From Pomacea canaliculata (Eukaryota > Mollusca > Gastropoda > Architaenioglossa > Ampullariidae), in NCBI RefSeq assembly GCF_003073045.1, contig NC_037595.1, forward strand, positions 6,002,227 to 6,066,226: a stretch of DNA of 64,000 nucleotides, written 5' to 3'. Shown one piece after another: positions 24,381-53,300 of this stretch (position 1 is its first letter; each line of letters opens with the position of its first letter). Position numbers and translations under genes: made by a program. The notes beneath the pieces were generated by a model. It was not told where the DNA came from, made no database searches, and was given only the letters and a program-made list of their open reading frames with translations.

Positions 24381-25377
24381 CTGCAGCACAAAGTCGTTAC
24401 GCCATTAGCTGTACCCTACTATAGCTGTAGACTACTGTATCACATAAGTATATACTACTGTACACTATTTATTTCAATTTCTCTTCCCTTACATCCAAGC
24501 CAGACTACCCCCCACACACACACACACACACGCATTAATAATGCTAGTAATAATAAGAGAAGATGTATATAGCGCATATACCTACGGAGACTGCTCAGTG
24601 CTTACAATAGTTTTTCAGGACAGAATTAATCAGACAGGTTAAGATGCCTGGTTCATCAATACGCCATAATTCAATGATTCAAATGCAAAATATAGCGAAA
24701 TACAGTGTGCGTTTGTATGAGAGGGAATAGCCAGTCGAGTTGATCGTAAGATAAACATTCTAAACTCCGAACCCCGCGTCGGATCCTAATATATTGTGCA
24801 GAGAGAGAGATGGGAAGGCTATGTGCAAGAAAAAAATTTTACTTCATTTTCTGACAAACCATGTTAACAGATCGACAACGTGAACCAGCTTACCCTAAAG
24901 AACTTGTTTCTCTCCTCCCTCTCTCTCAGGACTTCTTGTTCAGGGTACAGGCCACCATCTCACCAGCTGGCTTCACGTCTGCCAGCGCCGTGTTCAGCGA
25001 GATAAAGTGCGTCATCGCAGTCGACTTATTGCGATTACGTCATGGCATTAATACGTCATCGACATTGCAATCCTCCCCCCCCCCTACTCACACTGTAGTA
25101 ACCATGGCGTTCACTGGGTCGCTTATAACAACAAATATTTTGATAATAGTGAGAGCTTTCATGTCCAAAGCCAGTCTCTCCGCGCATTACAAACACACAA
25201 CCCTAAAGAAATTTCAAAATTTCTGCAGTGTACAGGTACGTGTCAGCTTCTGGGTTTCCCTCTCCTAACGAATGTCACGACATCGTTAACAAAAGCGAAA
25301 TAAAATGGACAAGGAGGATGAAGAGGAAGTCAGTTTTATGCATCCCTTTGTTTTCGTTAACTAGAACCTTACAGAGT

Positions 25378-25459
25378 ATTTTTTTTTCCTTTTTTCTTTC
25401 TGTTTTTTTTTTTTGTTTTTTTTTTTTTTTTTTGTTTTGTTTTTTTTTTGTTTTTTTTA
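25378..25459. repeat. Long poly(T)-rich tract
   Basis: About 80 bases are almost pure T with a few G and C interruptions. It may be the A-tail of a minus-strand retroelement or simply a low-complexity tract; no element body is evident beside it. Confidence 0.8.
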
Positions 25460-26454
25460 AACCATGGTGTCAAGTTTGGCACAGCTTGGGATTTCAGGGC
25501 ATTTTTACTGGAAGAAACCAGGAAAGGTAACTTGAATTAAGGTTATGGTCGTTCCCGGTTCCAGATTATGTCATGGCGTCCTTGACAACCTATGTAAATG
25601 TGTTATGAGCCCTCCTAAAACAGAAGTTGTTGCTCAAGTTTTGAGGGACCTTGGATTAGTTTGATTTCACCTGTTCTAAAAGAAGTAAACAATAATGGAA
25701 TGTTCTACCTTAGCTTTCAATTCATCGCTCAAGACTTATTTTGTTAGTATTTTCATGAGCTCTTTCATTTTTGGGTGCATCTGTTCCTTTGCTATTGTTA
25801 CTCGTGCATGTGCTGCATTTATCCTTAGAACGCCTGATAAACTAAGTTCAGCTGGTGTATATCGCGCAGAATCCCAGCCCAGGGTCAGACTCACCACCCT
25901 TTACACAGTTAACCGTAAACACGCATTTACCACCAATAGGCAAGAAATGAACTTATTTTTAAAATCACGTCTAATCTATGCATGTTTTAGGATGCAGTGG
26001 GTACCAAAACATGAATTTACATAGACGCATGTCCACGAGTAAAACCATCAGCTGCTATAATTAAAACCATTCGCGTGGGAGATTGTGTATTATGTTTATA
26101 GGTGGGGTGTGCAGGAGGGAAGGTGGACACTGATTTCGGAGGGTCACAGGTGGCCTAACGATTGTTTTCTTCCGGTACTGGAGATATTTATGTGTCGGCG
26201 TCGCTTGAAAGCACTGCAAACTGCGATCACAAATCACGACTGCGGATCGATCGTCGTTAGCTCCCCATCTCATCTCCAATCCGTGGCAACTACCCCTTCA
26301 CCACTTTCAACAGCTACCCCAACACATCAATCTTATACCAACATGCGATTGACCAGGTTTTATCATCTCTCATAACACCATTCCACTACAGATGGCGAAA
26401 GTATTGGCCGTTTCCTCAAGTGCAAGTGGCAGCGCGAATGGCATATATCAGAGT

Positions 26455-26620
26455 GGTTCGGTGGTGTAACGCTGCATTGAAAATCGACCAGTCCAGGGTT
26501 CACCTGTAACACCTGCTGACATGGCCGGCCGTACGTGGTTGTGTTTCTCCGTCTTCTTCCCACTTTATCGGCCTCTTCAATATGGTATAGTAGGACTGTT
26601 CCATTAAATAAATAAATCAA
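26455..26620 (+). mobile_element. tRNA-like SINE candidate
   Basis: TTCGGTGGTGTAACGC resembles an A box. GGGTTCACCTGTAAC about 45 bases later resembles a B box. The unit ends in an AATAAATAAATAA tail typical of retroposed sequence. Box matches are imperfect. Confidence 0.42.
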
Positions 26621-26719
26621 CTCAGAAATCGTTCTCTAACACTCCTAACAAAGGGAAAATCATGTCATAGCTGAAGTATGAACACTGAACATTCAGCTCG
26701 TTACCCACCCCACCGTTCC

Positions 26720-26890
26720 CTGAGAAACGGGTAGCCTAAAGGTTAGTGAAACGGTGTCTGAAAACAAGCCGGTTGGATATCTAGATGACGCAGTATACTT
26801 TTCCTAGCTGGCAGATGTGGAATGAGATGAGGGCTGGTGAAGGAGAGGAGATCGGCACGGTCCCACTCCCCTACTCTGAAAAAATAAAGA
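26720..26890 (+). mobile_element. Second tRNA-like SINE candidate
   Basis: GGGTAGCCTAAAGGTTAGTG resembles an A box and CCGGTTGGATATCTAG a degenerate B box. The unit ends in an A-rich GAAAAAATAAAGA tail. It is weak alone, but its closeness to the unit at 26455 suggests a SINE-rich patch. Confidence 0.35.
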
Positions 26891-27410
26891 GAAGATAGCC
26901 CCAAGAAAAGTAGAGTTGCTGATTACAAAAAACAAAAGTTCAGTGAGGGGGATACCTTTACAATATGTTGTGTTAAATCCCCTGACAGAAGATACAAGCT
27001 ATTAGTAGTGTCTCAGCTATACCTCTAAAAATACAAAAGTCGCAGATGCAACACTTGTGATGAGTTTTTATTTTAAATCTTATAAATGACGCAACAGAAA
27101 GTGACATTTGTGACAGCTTTGTTGTGCTCCCACAAGCACTGCTGCATATGTGTGGACCTGTGTGGATCATATGCACATCATGTTTTTGTTTACTTGGAAA
27201 TTTCTGAATTTTTTAATAGCATCCTTTCTTAAACATAAATTTGAACTCCAAAATTGTTTGTCCATTAAAGTCTCATTGTATGCTTCATTTCCATTCACCC
27301 ACACCTCCACAAAATCATGAATGCATGCACTGACACTTTCATTATAACCATGCCAAGCACACAATTGGTCACAACCATACAAGAAAGCTGGCATCTCCTC
27401 AAATGTTCAG

Positions 27411-43518
<16,108 letters not shown>

Positions 43519-44012
43519 ATCAAGAAGAAAGCTGCCACTTTCATCGATTTAATCAGAGGTAATGGAAACGTCTACATGTATCTGATAATCATTCCAATCC
43601 TGCAAATGCAACTGTAATAACAGTAAAAAAAACTTTTAATGTGTTTGTGAGACATGATCGGACATAGGACTATATGCACTGTCTCCAAAGCTTGAAAACG
43701 AGCTTTCCGTCCGTTGCAATAGACCAATTATAGTCCTGAAATCATTACATTAACGCCTGCGTGTTGGTTTTATCTGTTCCTGCAAAAAATCTGCTAACAG
43801 CTTTCCAAATTCTATTCAACGAACAAAGACCTAGGGCTATACCTAACGACAAGTCCTGCTTAGGTTGCAATGCCATGCTGTATCAAAACAGACTTAAAAT
43901 AACATGTATAGTCTCTGATCACAACAAGCAGTTGTTGTTCCTGAAGTGGCGGGAATGTTTTTCACGAACGGTAACTCTCAACCCTCAAGGGACTAAACTC
44001 CTGAAAAACAAT
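43519..44012. promoter_or_regulatory. Shared divergent promoter region of MSH2 and ZC4H2
   Basis: Only 494 bases separate the start codons of two head-to-head conserved genes, so the interval must hold both 5'UTRs and both promoters. GGCGGGAA at 43948-43955 (within AGTGGCGGGAATG) matches the E2F consensus, which suits an S-phase repair gene such as MSH2. I see no good TATA box at either end, as expected for broadly expressed genes. Confidence 0.6.
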
Positions 44013-47000
44013 ATGGCTGACGATAGGGATCAAGAGGTTATGCATAAGCTAGAAAAACTGAAAGAAGTCAGGTTTGTCTTATAGAAAAAGCTGTATTGGT
44101 CCGTTTTTGATATTCTTAAATAGTTTCATGTGTTAAATCTGTTATTTGTACTTTGGTGGAAGCCTTTTAATAAAGTGTTCTTTGTTGTTGTTTCTGTAAC
44201 AGTTTATTGAAGCCTCAATGATGTCTAAGAACAGTACGGTCCGTGTTACTACTATTGAAAACATTGTAATGCGCATAAGACAAATTATGTGACTGCCTGT
44301 GATTTCGTATTTAGCTTACTAAATTAGGCACAATGCTGCTGGTTGGACGAGACAAGTTACCGTTTCGAAAGGGCAAATTTCCATTAGAGTTTAAAACACC
44401 AAGCACAAGTCAGTATAGTCTTTATGGAAACAAAGGGTAGAGAGCCTCCTGTGTCTGATGGTTAAAACAAACAAAAAAAAAAATCAACTTCCCATGAGAA
44501 GCGTTAGTTTTTCACTAGAATCTAGCATGGATTTAGATATTGGGTCAATTGACAATGCCTGTCATTGAGATATTCATGCAGAGATAAAACTGAACATTTG
44601 TATCAGATCCCGTTCATTATGCCTGGAAAAGCTGAGGACACGCTTGCGTCAAGAAGTGGATATACGAGAATCTGAAGAACGAAACCTAGAGGAGTATCGT
44701 CAAGAAATGGAGCTCCTTTTGCAGGAGAAAATGGCTCATGTTGAGGAACTCCGGCTCATACACGCCGATATAAATCTGGTAATTTCTTTGTTACCTTGGA
44801 CCTTTGTACTCCCCTTCAGATTTTTTTTACCCATAGAGCATAACGTTTTATGGAGGCATAATAGTGCAAGCAGAGCATTACTCTAGATTCTTCTAATTCA
44901 GTAATACTGTTGCTACCACTGGCTACTTAGAAACAAACTTCATATTTTTGCTCATTATTTAACAGATGGAGGCCACTATCAAACAGGCAGAAGAAGAAAG
45001 AGCAAGAGCTGTGGACAGTGCCAAAAAGTTGTATGAAGAATACCGACCCTTAAAGGAAGAAGTAGACCACATGCGCAGCAGGCTAGGGCTTCAGCCTCTC
45101 ACAGATCTTCAGGAGGAAGATGAAAAACTGCGGCCAGAGTGAGATTGACTCATACTTTTATATTCAGTTTTGTTTACTTGGTTTTAAAAAAAATTACCTT
45201 CAGAGGTGTGGATGGGTGACAGAATTTTTATTGGATGGAGAGCTTTTATTTCACATGTATGATGGTTGCCAGCACTAAAGTACAAGCAAGACTGTTTGTC
45301 GTGGGAACATAAAATAAATGGTGGCTAGCTCTGAGCTAATGAAGTGCATAATTAGCAGACTGACACATTAGAAATATTTGACGTGTCATTTCAACAATGA
45401 GCATTAACCCATGATACAGTGTTGCGTAACGTGGTCGGGCACACTCGCAATGACACAGACAGACTTTCACGTGCCCGGCGCGAGCAACAAAGCCAATCAC
45501 TCCTCAGTGGACAAGAAAACACGCACACAAGGGGACAGTACACAACTTAGGTTTATTGGCAGTCATAAAGTGTGACCCACCAACTCAAAAGGAAAGGAAT
45601 ACCACATTTACATCAAATTACAAAGTAAAGCAAATGGATGAGAGCACCTCCACTGATAAGAAAAATATTATTAAACATAGACAAACATTTAGACACGCCC
45701 CCCCCCCCCCCCCCCCGAAACAAACTAATGGTGTCCGTGTGGCCCAGTGCGACACTGAGTCTTCACTACCCTAAAAAAAGGTTATCCACCTCCCAGGCCA
45801 CTGCCTGATGCAATATGAGGCTGACGCCACCACGGCTCGGTGACTGTGTCATGCCCCCGTCTATTGCCTTGCATTCTGGCAGTCATACAATCCGTCCTCG
45901 CTATGTTTTGAATTTCAGCGCCTAACCGACTATTCCACACAGTTTTGGCTGCGCTCTGGCGGTCATCAGCACTCCATCCTCAATTTGATGACTGACGCCA
46001 GTCTGTTCACACTAGATACCATCCAATTGAGCCTGCAAAAAGCGAAGCACAAAGGTAACAAGCCCTTCAGCCATGCACATATAACCATTAAACTGGGCCC
46101 CCAAGCATGTCTTTTGTAAAGTTCTGCCACCAGAGTCATCTGCTACAACAGACGCAAAACCCTATATGCACAAAGCAAACTCCCTAATACAATCTTAGTC
46201 CCACATCATCACAATAGAAATCAAGATTCCACATGACAGAAATTTAGCTGCCAAGTCTTCCCCTGCCCCACATACACATATACAGAAATGACTTCACATC
46301 CACAGTCACTCACGCACTTCGCACACCTGCGTACTGGCCAGTTAGCCATTAGCCTGCAAAACGGCAGCAGGAAAAGGGCCTCCCAGCACCAAAGCTCTTC
46401 TCTCTCCCTGCCGGTTCGATCCCGGGCCTTCAGTTAATAGTCCCGGTCTAACCCTGGGGAGAAGAAAGCTTCTGCTCTTCGCACGCTGCCAAGGGGTACA
46501 CCCCATGTCTTACGTCAAGGTCAGCAACAAAGGCCCTATCACCCTGACTTACGATATGCCCCAAGGCAGGTCTATTACCTCCTGACCAGTCCCAGCCAAG
46601 AGATGCACGACCTGCTGGCCCTTCTCCAGACTGGACTAAACGACTGGCTGCACCAGTCCCCAGGCACTCCCTCCTGCCCCCCACACCTCTACCATCCCTG
46701 CAGCAAGCAACACGCGACATACAGCAACACTTTTTTTTATTTCCTTACAGTTCATTCAAACATGTTTAGTCGATATAACCCCATTCATTTGGCAGATGGG
46801 CAGCAAATTCTAAACTGTAAAGAGCTTAAACATTTAACAGACAAAAGTTGTAGAGAGTTTTTTGTGTAAAGCAGAGCTTCAGAGCTCCTTTGACACTACA
46901 AGCAAGTTGAGCAAGGTTGGACAAAACACAGTTTGATGTGTACCTATTAGATGGCCCTTGGACAGGTTTACTAATTTACATTTTGCTTACTAGAACTATA

Positions 47001-47517
47001 GAATTGGATTTACAAATGTGTGGACTATTTTAATATATTTAGCATTTACTTCATCACAGTGTAATAGCAAAATAATTTATTAGTTAACAGTCCTGCTCTT
47101 TTCAGGTTCCCTGAAAAAGTAGCATCTGAGTGGCCAGGAGAATCCCAACCAATGCCCATCCCACAAACTCTGGTGGAAGCTGCTGCAGCTGCTGAACAGG
47201 TTCACAACATTGCTCGAGGCAAAGCAGAGCGGCAGGGCTTTAGACAACAACCACCACCAATGAAGGTGCCGATCTTTTGATGATACATGAGCAGTACTGA
47301 TATCTGTTGGCCCTTATTCCTTTTCACTGGAAAAACAATGTTTATACAGGTAAAGTGAACAATCAAATAATCTAAATTAGGAAATTGTCCTTTTGTTTTG
47401 CAGGCATGCTTATCTTGCCATCAGCAAATTCATCGCAATGCACCAATCTGCCCTCTTTGCAAAGCAAAGAGTCGATCAAGAAACCCAAAAAAGCCAAAGA
47501 GGAAAATTGATGATTAG
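44013..47517 (+). CDS. ZC4H2: Zinc finger C4H2 domain protein ZC4H2
   Basis: Five exons (44013-44071, 44607-44778, 44966-45138, 47106-47265, 47404-47517) give 225 residues, against 224 in human. In vertebrates ZC4H2 is a nuclear and synaptic protein that binds RNF220 and acts in motor and interneuron development. The N-terminal half is a long charged coiled coil (about 10-105), including [20 protein letters not shown], which is nearly invariant. The C-terminus holds [18 protein letters not shown] (190-207), with zinc ligands C190, C193, C204, C207 and nearby histidines, then a basic [12 protein letters not shown] tail likely serving nuclear import. The start ([14 protein letters not shown]) matches the human start in position and sequence. 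It is divergent from MSH2. Intron 3 hosts a solo LTR. Confidence 0.97.
45420..46719 (-). mobile_element. Solo LTR (1.3 kb) in ZC4H2 intron 3
   Basis: The element starts TG and ends CA, with short inverted ends (TGTTGCGT / ACGCGACA). It is flanked by an exact 5-bp duplication TACAG (45415-45419 and 46720-46724). It is GC-richer than its surroundings. On the minus strand an AATAAA sits near the end, about 125 bases before the terminus, as in the R region of an LTR, so it lies opposite to ZC4H2. No internal retroelement genes and no second LTR are present, so it is a solo LTR left by recombination. The family is not identified. The intact duplication suggests modest age. Confidence 0.7.
45698..45716 (+). 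repeat. Poly(C) run inside the solo LTR
   Basis: A run of 19 C lies within the LTR. Its length in this assembly may not be reliable, because such runs are error-prone in sequencing. Confidence 0.8.
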
Positions 47518-47714
47518 TTGCCTTCTGTCCACTGCTGCAACCATCATCATCTTGGTTCCTTCGTCACCATCTTCACCATGATTGCCCTAGACTGAAGAAT
47601 ATGTTGTATGTCAGTAGACTGTTGTGCTGAAAAAAGGTCTGTAATGGAATGTCTTGTCTACTTTGTTTTTATACATTGTATTATTTAATACATGGAGTTT
47701 TATTTTTGTATATT

Positions 47715-47720
47715 AATAAA
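47715..47720 (+). terminator. Likely poly(A) signal of ZC4H2
   Basis: AATAAA lies about 200 bases after the ZC4H2 stop codon and is followed by a T-rich stretch. No other strong signal is closer to the stop. Confidence 0.6.
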
Positions 47721-47739
47721 CTCATTACACTGAGTTTTA

Positions 47740-50367
47740 TATTTTTACATCAGTCAAATCTTTTATAGTTAAACCTGCTTGGTTGTGTCTGGAATAAGAG
47801 AAGAAAAATTGTTGTGATGTAGTGAATTTTGTATTAAAACAGGCACAGCTCTTGTAATTTGTTCTTTGTTTTATTTTGGGAAATAATTTTACAACTGTTT
47901 TTCACTTCTTTTAGGTGTGTTTTATTCAAGAGGTGCTTAGCAATGTTCATTTTTTTTTTATATGAGTATGAGAAAAATTAATGCGAAGACTTTTTTAAAA
48001 TAGTGCAACACGCCACTCATCAATCAAGACCAAGGAGAGGCTAGAGCTTTAGATGTCCAAAGTGTTGTTCACAATAAGCTAGAGTTTGTCTAGAGCTAAT
48101 GCAGTGCCTGCATCCAAGGAGGCTGTTTAATGGCTGTTTGCTTTATGTATAATTTATTTTAATCTATAGGATCTATAGGGACTAATATAAGTTCTGTTTC
48201 TATTAAAGAAGACATTGTTGTTGAAAAAGAACACTAGTGTCAGTTATCAGCAAGGAAATGAGACCGACTTTATAATGTTGCTTTGTAGCATATAAGCTGG
48301 GGTGGTTGGTGAAAATTTGTTGTAGCCAAGGTTGTACTGGGCTAACTAGTGTCACATGCAGAAAAAAAATGGTATGCCAGGGACAAGAACTCAACATCAT
48401 GGGTATATTGGTGACTATTGCTGAACCATTCCTTAGATCACTGCACTGCCACATGAGGGAGAATAAGTTGCAGATGTACATGAGCTAATTTTAAGTGTAT
48501 TGCAGTAAAATGTATAAGGAATGTCAGGGCACCTACTTTGTGCTACTCAAGTTGACAGTGGTGAAAGCATTATTATGCTATGATAATGACAATGATCAAC
48601 TTTATTTGTCCCAGTGGGCAATTTGAACATGGGAAGGTGCTCTAGTTACAAAGTAAAAGTTAGAAATAAAAGCAAGAATTAAGTTCGTTTGCAAGGTGCA
48701 GCATTAAAAGATGTCAACATGAAAAATAGCAGCAATGAAAAAAACCAAATGACATATACATAATATAAACTAACATCAAGAATAATCGTGCACAACTACG
48801 ACATCACACACACCACTGACACTTCTTCTGATGTGTGAAGCAGAGAGAGGGGGAGAAATGCCAAGTTCCTAATTGTAAATTGGGGAATACTTGAGACAAA
48901 ATAATGACAGTGTTTGTATGACTCGTATACAAATGATGATAAGTATTTAGAATGTAGCTGTTACTACTATGCTCCTAACAAGATATGTTCATTCATAGTA
49001 GCACCAACATTTTTTCACACATCTGGCAATAACAAATGTTTGAAGAAGCTGTTTGCAGAAATACCAGTTGAAGTTCTCAGTGATTGTGATAATGTTGATG
49101 AAAATATTAAGGAAAACTTCTGTAAAAAATATCAATGCATTAACATTCATGTCTTTATAATCAGTATTCATCTTGTCGACATATCCATGGTTTTTTTTTA
49201 ATTTTGTTTATCAAATGAAGGTTAGAGGTAACTTTGAAGTAAAAATTGGGTATTCCAAAATACATTAGTTTTATAGACTAACAATGATGCTCTCTAGAGA
49301 CAAAACAATGTGACAGAGGGGGACACTCTTTATTAAGATTTCTTTCAATGTATATATACTAACCTGTAGACAGGGTGGTAAAATACAATCTGCACAAGGC
49401 ATTTCTTATTTTGCTTCATACATATGAAGGGTATGTAAAGTGATCTAGATGATGGGGTGCAGGATGACTTATTTATTATAAAAGCAGCCAACCATAGCTT
49501 TAAAAGATATAAAAAAAAATAATGTATTACAACAACTTGTTTCGCTAACCCTTTGCACAATGTATAAAATGTAAAAAGATTATAAGCATACAAAAAAATT
49601 GTAAAGTATGCATTTAATTAGTTGATAGCTGAGCATTTATTCTAATTGTTCAAGCCTTCTATTCTTGAGATCAAAATATTTGTGATGCCAGATGACCATT
49701 TTATTTCTTCAGAGGGTAGGAGGAGGAAACCTTTCATATAATAAACTAAAAAGCACCAGATATTATTATTGATCTGTTCTCCTAATAAAAGCATAAGAAA
49801 AATCAATATTCAAAGAATATTATAATTTGTATATATAAGTGTTAGATTTATGTGCAAGTCTTATCAAACTCTTGTAGCCTAATGTGCTGGTGCTGCATGT
49901 GCAAAACAATTAGGTTGAAGAATGTGTTGCATGCCACTGTTTCTCATCCTCTTACCTCAATTTAGTTAAAGCATCACAAAGCCTAAAAAGAAAAAGATAA
50001 TCAATTCTGTGTACACTAGAACATTTAGAATGAAAGTCATTCTTGCATGTTGACCAAGGGCTTAAATGCTCAGACTGTTGCTCAGTGTTTGCAGAATAGA
50101 TTGTCTGAAGAGTCTGTGTTGTCATATGAGCGTGATGTTATATACCATCAGAAGTATAAAGTTTAGCAATTGAATTGTGTGGCGTTCATCATTGGTGCAG
50201 CAAACAGATGTCATCACATTATTCAACATCTATATTGAAGCACATAAAAATCAGTCATTTGTTGGGTAGACTTTTGTGGGCCGACAATAACACTCAGGTG
50301 AGTTTGTGTTGCTGATCATTTGTGGTTAAATGCACTGGTCCAAAAGATGGCCTAAAAATGATATTGC
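47740..50367. other. Convergent intergenic region between ZC4H2 and SAXO4
   Basis: This AT-rich stretch lies between two converging 3' ends. Apart from a LINE-tail-like repeat near 48570-48800 and the expected 3'UTRs, no exon or RNA gene is apparent. Confidence 0.5.
48570..48800. mobile_element. L2/CR1-like LINE 3'-tail fragment candidate
   Basis: ATCAACTTTATTTGTCCCAG followed by TGGGCAATTTG resembles the conserved 3' tail found in many L2/Rex/CR1-type elements (TTTATT-GTCCC-GGGCAAATT). No coding remnant is visible nearby. The call rests on this motif alone. Confidence 0.4.
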
Positions 50368-53300
50368 CTAGGCCATCACTGTACACTTGTGATTTTTGCT
50401 GTCGTAGGTGTGGTCGTCGTAGAATGGATCTCTTCCTTTAATGCTCCTGTAAATGGAGAGCACATGATTTGTCATGATATTACCCTTTTGTCTTTTTCGT
50501 TCTATGCCCGGATCGCTACTAAAAAGATGTAAAGTAACTTGTGCTGTGCAAAAATATGAAACAACCAAGAACATCAGCAAATACAGCGTTCCCTCTACTT
50601 GAGGGATCTCCCTCCTAGGTTTTTATTTTTGACCTGTCACTTTCTAGAATCTTTGATAATGATATATGTGTGGTTGAAATATTCATAAAAGAAAATTACA
50701 TTTTTTTCCAAAGATTATACAAATTCTATTAGCATGTAGCTCATTACCTGGTCTGAAATTTTAAGGGGACAGGACATTCTTTTTAGTTTTCTCTTATATC
50801 TTAGCTAATACTTGAAAGAAATTTTTTAATTTATCATTTAAAGATTCAGATTTGGGGAAAAAATATTTTATACCCAGTTCAAAATAGTCATATAAAATGG
50901 AAAATTGCACCCAACTAAACCTTTAGACTCTTAAAAAAGGGTTATGACACTGTAATGATGTGCTTGTGTAGCCTTTAGTATGTCCCTTTTGAGGGCTCAC
51001 AAGCAGATTTTGCACTAAAGAAGGAAGGGGGAGTGAGGAGGGTGAAAGTGGAAACCTGTCCAGAGATACCCAGAGCCTTATCCTTGTTATATTGATGACA
51101 AGAACTTTTTTACTGAGTTATCAGACCCTCCCAATCTAGGTTATCAGTTGCTTGGTTTGGCAGGCGATTGCTTTCACTTAAAAATAATTTCATGCTATAT
51201 CAGGAAAGGGATAACAGATCTGAAAAGGAAAACAGAGAAAATTCCCCACAGTATAACTTACAGAGTGTGCCATGAGATATGAATCTACAACCTTTTGATT
51301 CTCACCACTACATGTAATACATTACCAAGTATCTCTACCCAGGCTATCATCATACCCGTACGCTTAAATGTAATAAATATAACAGATGCTTTTTTTTTAT
51401 CTTCTTCCATTTTTCTTCTTTCTTTTTTATTCTTACCTTGCCACATAGGGTTCAAGAGACCGTAATTCCCGTGTTGTGTTGATGTCTGGACCAAAAGAAT
51501 GTGTGCGAGTACTCATAGTATAGCCATCACTCTTCTGTCTTTGGACAGCACCACGAGTGTGTCCTAGACGATCTCTGCCCTTTGGATTTTCATCTTGAAA
51601 CCTGTCAGACAACAATCAAGATGACCACTTTGAGGACTTTCAGGTAGTCACCATTAATCTCAGAACTTATTCCATTTTTGGCTATTATCTGTGAATGGCA
51701 GAAACCAGTGTAAATGCATTAAAGCACAAACATTGATGATAATAATGAGAGTGTGTACTTGAAATGCACAGCACAGCCAAGATAGATCGCACTATCTTAC
51801 TGCACAGACCAGTAACGATAAATGAAAGATAATAGTGGATGGTCAGGTATGTATAAGTACGCTAAACAACATAAAGATGAAGTACAAGAGTAGAGAATAA
51901 GAGCAGTGGATGAAGGGAACTTTAAACAGTACAAGATGGAGTCGATACATGTTGGTTAACATATCCCTGCACATGTTAGAGTAGTTAGACACATTCACCC
52001 ATAAAAACAAAATCACATGCAGGCTCCATTATAATGAGCACTTTAAACAAGACAAATCATACTCCATGCACTAAAAATTGTTCTTATAGTCCACACTAGA
52101 ATATATTTTGAAGTTCTTGCCTTATCATATAATTGGTAATGTAGTGGTCCGGGTCATCAGCTGACAACACATAACGGCTGTTATTCTGACTGCAGCCTGA
52201 TAATTCCTGCCAGCCCACCTTGGTGGTGTTCAGTCGGTCAGGCACAGAAGGAGTGGGCCTTTGCTGTCCCTTAAACTGATCTGTGTGTGTACTGTTGTAC
52301 AGATAAAGAACATAGCAGCATATGGCAAAGAGGGTCCTGCCAAGAAGGCAGAAAGGGGATGTTCAGAGGAAACTTATCATGGTGTGCTGCTGCCTGAATT
52401 ACTATATAGCAATTATTTTTATTTTCCTTTTGTTGTATTTAATAAACTCAAAAGTTGTAAAATACATATTTGTAGAAAGCAAGATGCTTTATTTCTTGCA
52501 TAAGAGTAAGCATACCGTACACCTCCACAGCTAAAACATTTTCTGACTCAATTTATGATTACCACAATTTTTTTATTAAAATTGGCATTCTGAGCCATGA
52601 CAGTTTCTTCAAACCTTTTATTGTGAAAAAATCTTCTGCAAGTCTAGAGACTCAGGAAGGTACTGAAGTTATTGAAAATATAACCTGCTCTCACCTTGAA
52701 AAATTGTTGGGATGTATCATGTTTAGATACTCAATTGGGTCATTCTTCTGTACATCTTTTGCTTTTAATCTTGGTATATCTTCTAATTTGTCATATGCCT
52801 GAAGGGGGACAGAAAAACACTCAGTGCAACATTAGTCATAAATAAAGTGAGATAAATAATTCATAAAAGGTAAAATGTAAATACCTGTCCTTATTTTTTC
52901 AACTTTAAGGAACACTTTTTCTTCACAAATCACCTATATCACTTTGAAATAAAAAATTATTTATACCTTGTTTCACACAGGTCAAATCCTGCTCTATACA
53001 CACATACATGTATGTGTGAGGTACAACTAGTGTCTTGTTAGAGAATGTACGTATTGATAATTATACACATAATTGTATGTTACTACATATCTCAGTATAA
53101 TTACTTAAAGCCATCGTATTTAACTGTACAAAATCAGCATTTGCTTCAAATTTCTTAAATTTATATAGTACCAAGGAAATCCTCTATTGTTGTATTAAAA
53201 GGAAATGAATGATACACACATCACCCAAACGTCTGTGAAGAAACACAGGTTTTACCGCCTCTTTTGTGAAACCAGATCCCCGCTCTGAGGGATTAGCAAT

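Larger units (their letters stand above)
24391..27410. other. Intergenic stretch rich in repeats, no firm gene
   Basis: Contents include a CA microsatellite near 24510-24535 and a dispersed-repeat motif (TATAGCGCATATACC) near 24565-24620 resembling one near 475-520. A long T-rich tract lies at 25378-25459, and SINE-like units near 26455 and 26725. The 3'UTR of MSH2 probably runs down to an AATAAA on the minus strand at 27067-27072. A retrotransposon-tail-like peptide at 25690-25830 is too weak to call. Confidence 0.5.

Noticed and set aside
24964-25015. Possible first exon (MTHFISLNTALADVKPA) of the unrecognised minus-strand gene
   Set aside because: It has a start codon and a GT donor, but its end phase leads to a stop in the next candidate exon. 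Left out of the model; transcripts are needed.
25690-25830. Peptide resembling the C-terminal SLKTYLF-like end of CR1/L2 LINEs
   Set aside because: Only a few residues match and no reverse-transcriptase remnant lies upstream.
46413-46423. Perfect B-box-like GGTTCGATCCC suggesting a tRNA gene
   Set aside because: No tRNA cloverleaf can be drawn around it. The nearest A-box-like sequence is about 70 bases away, and it lies inside the solo LTR.
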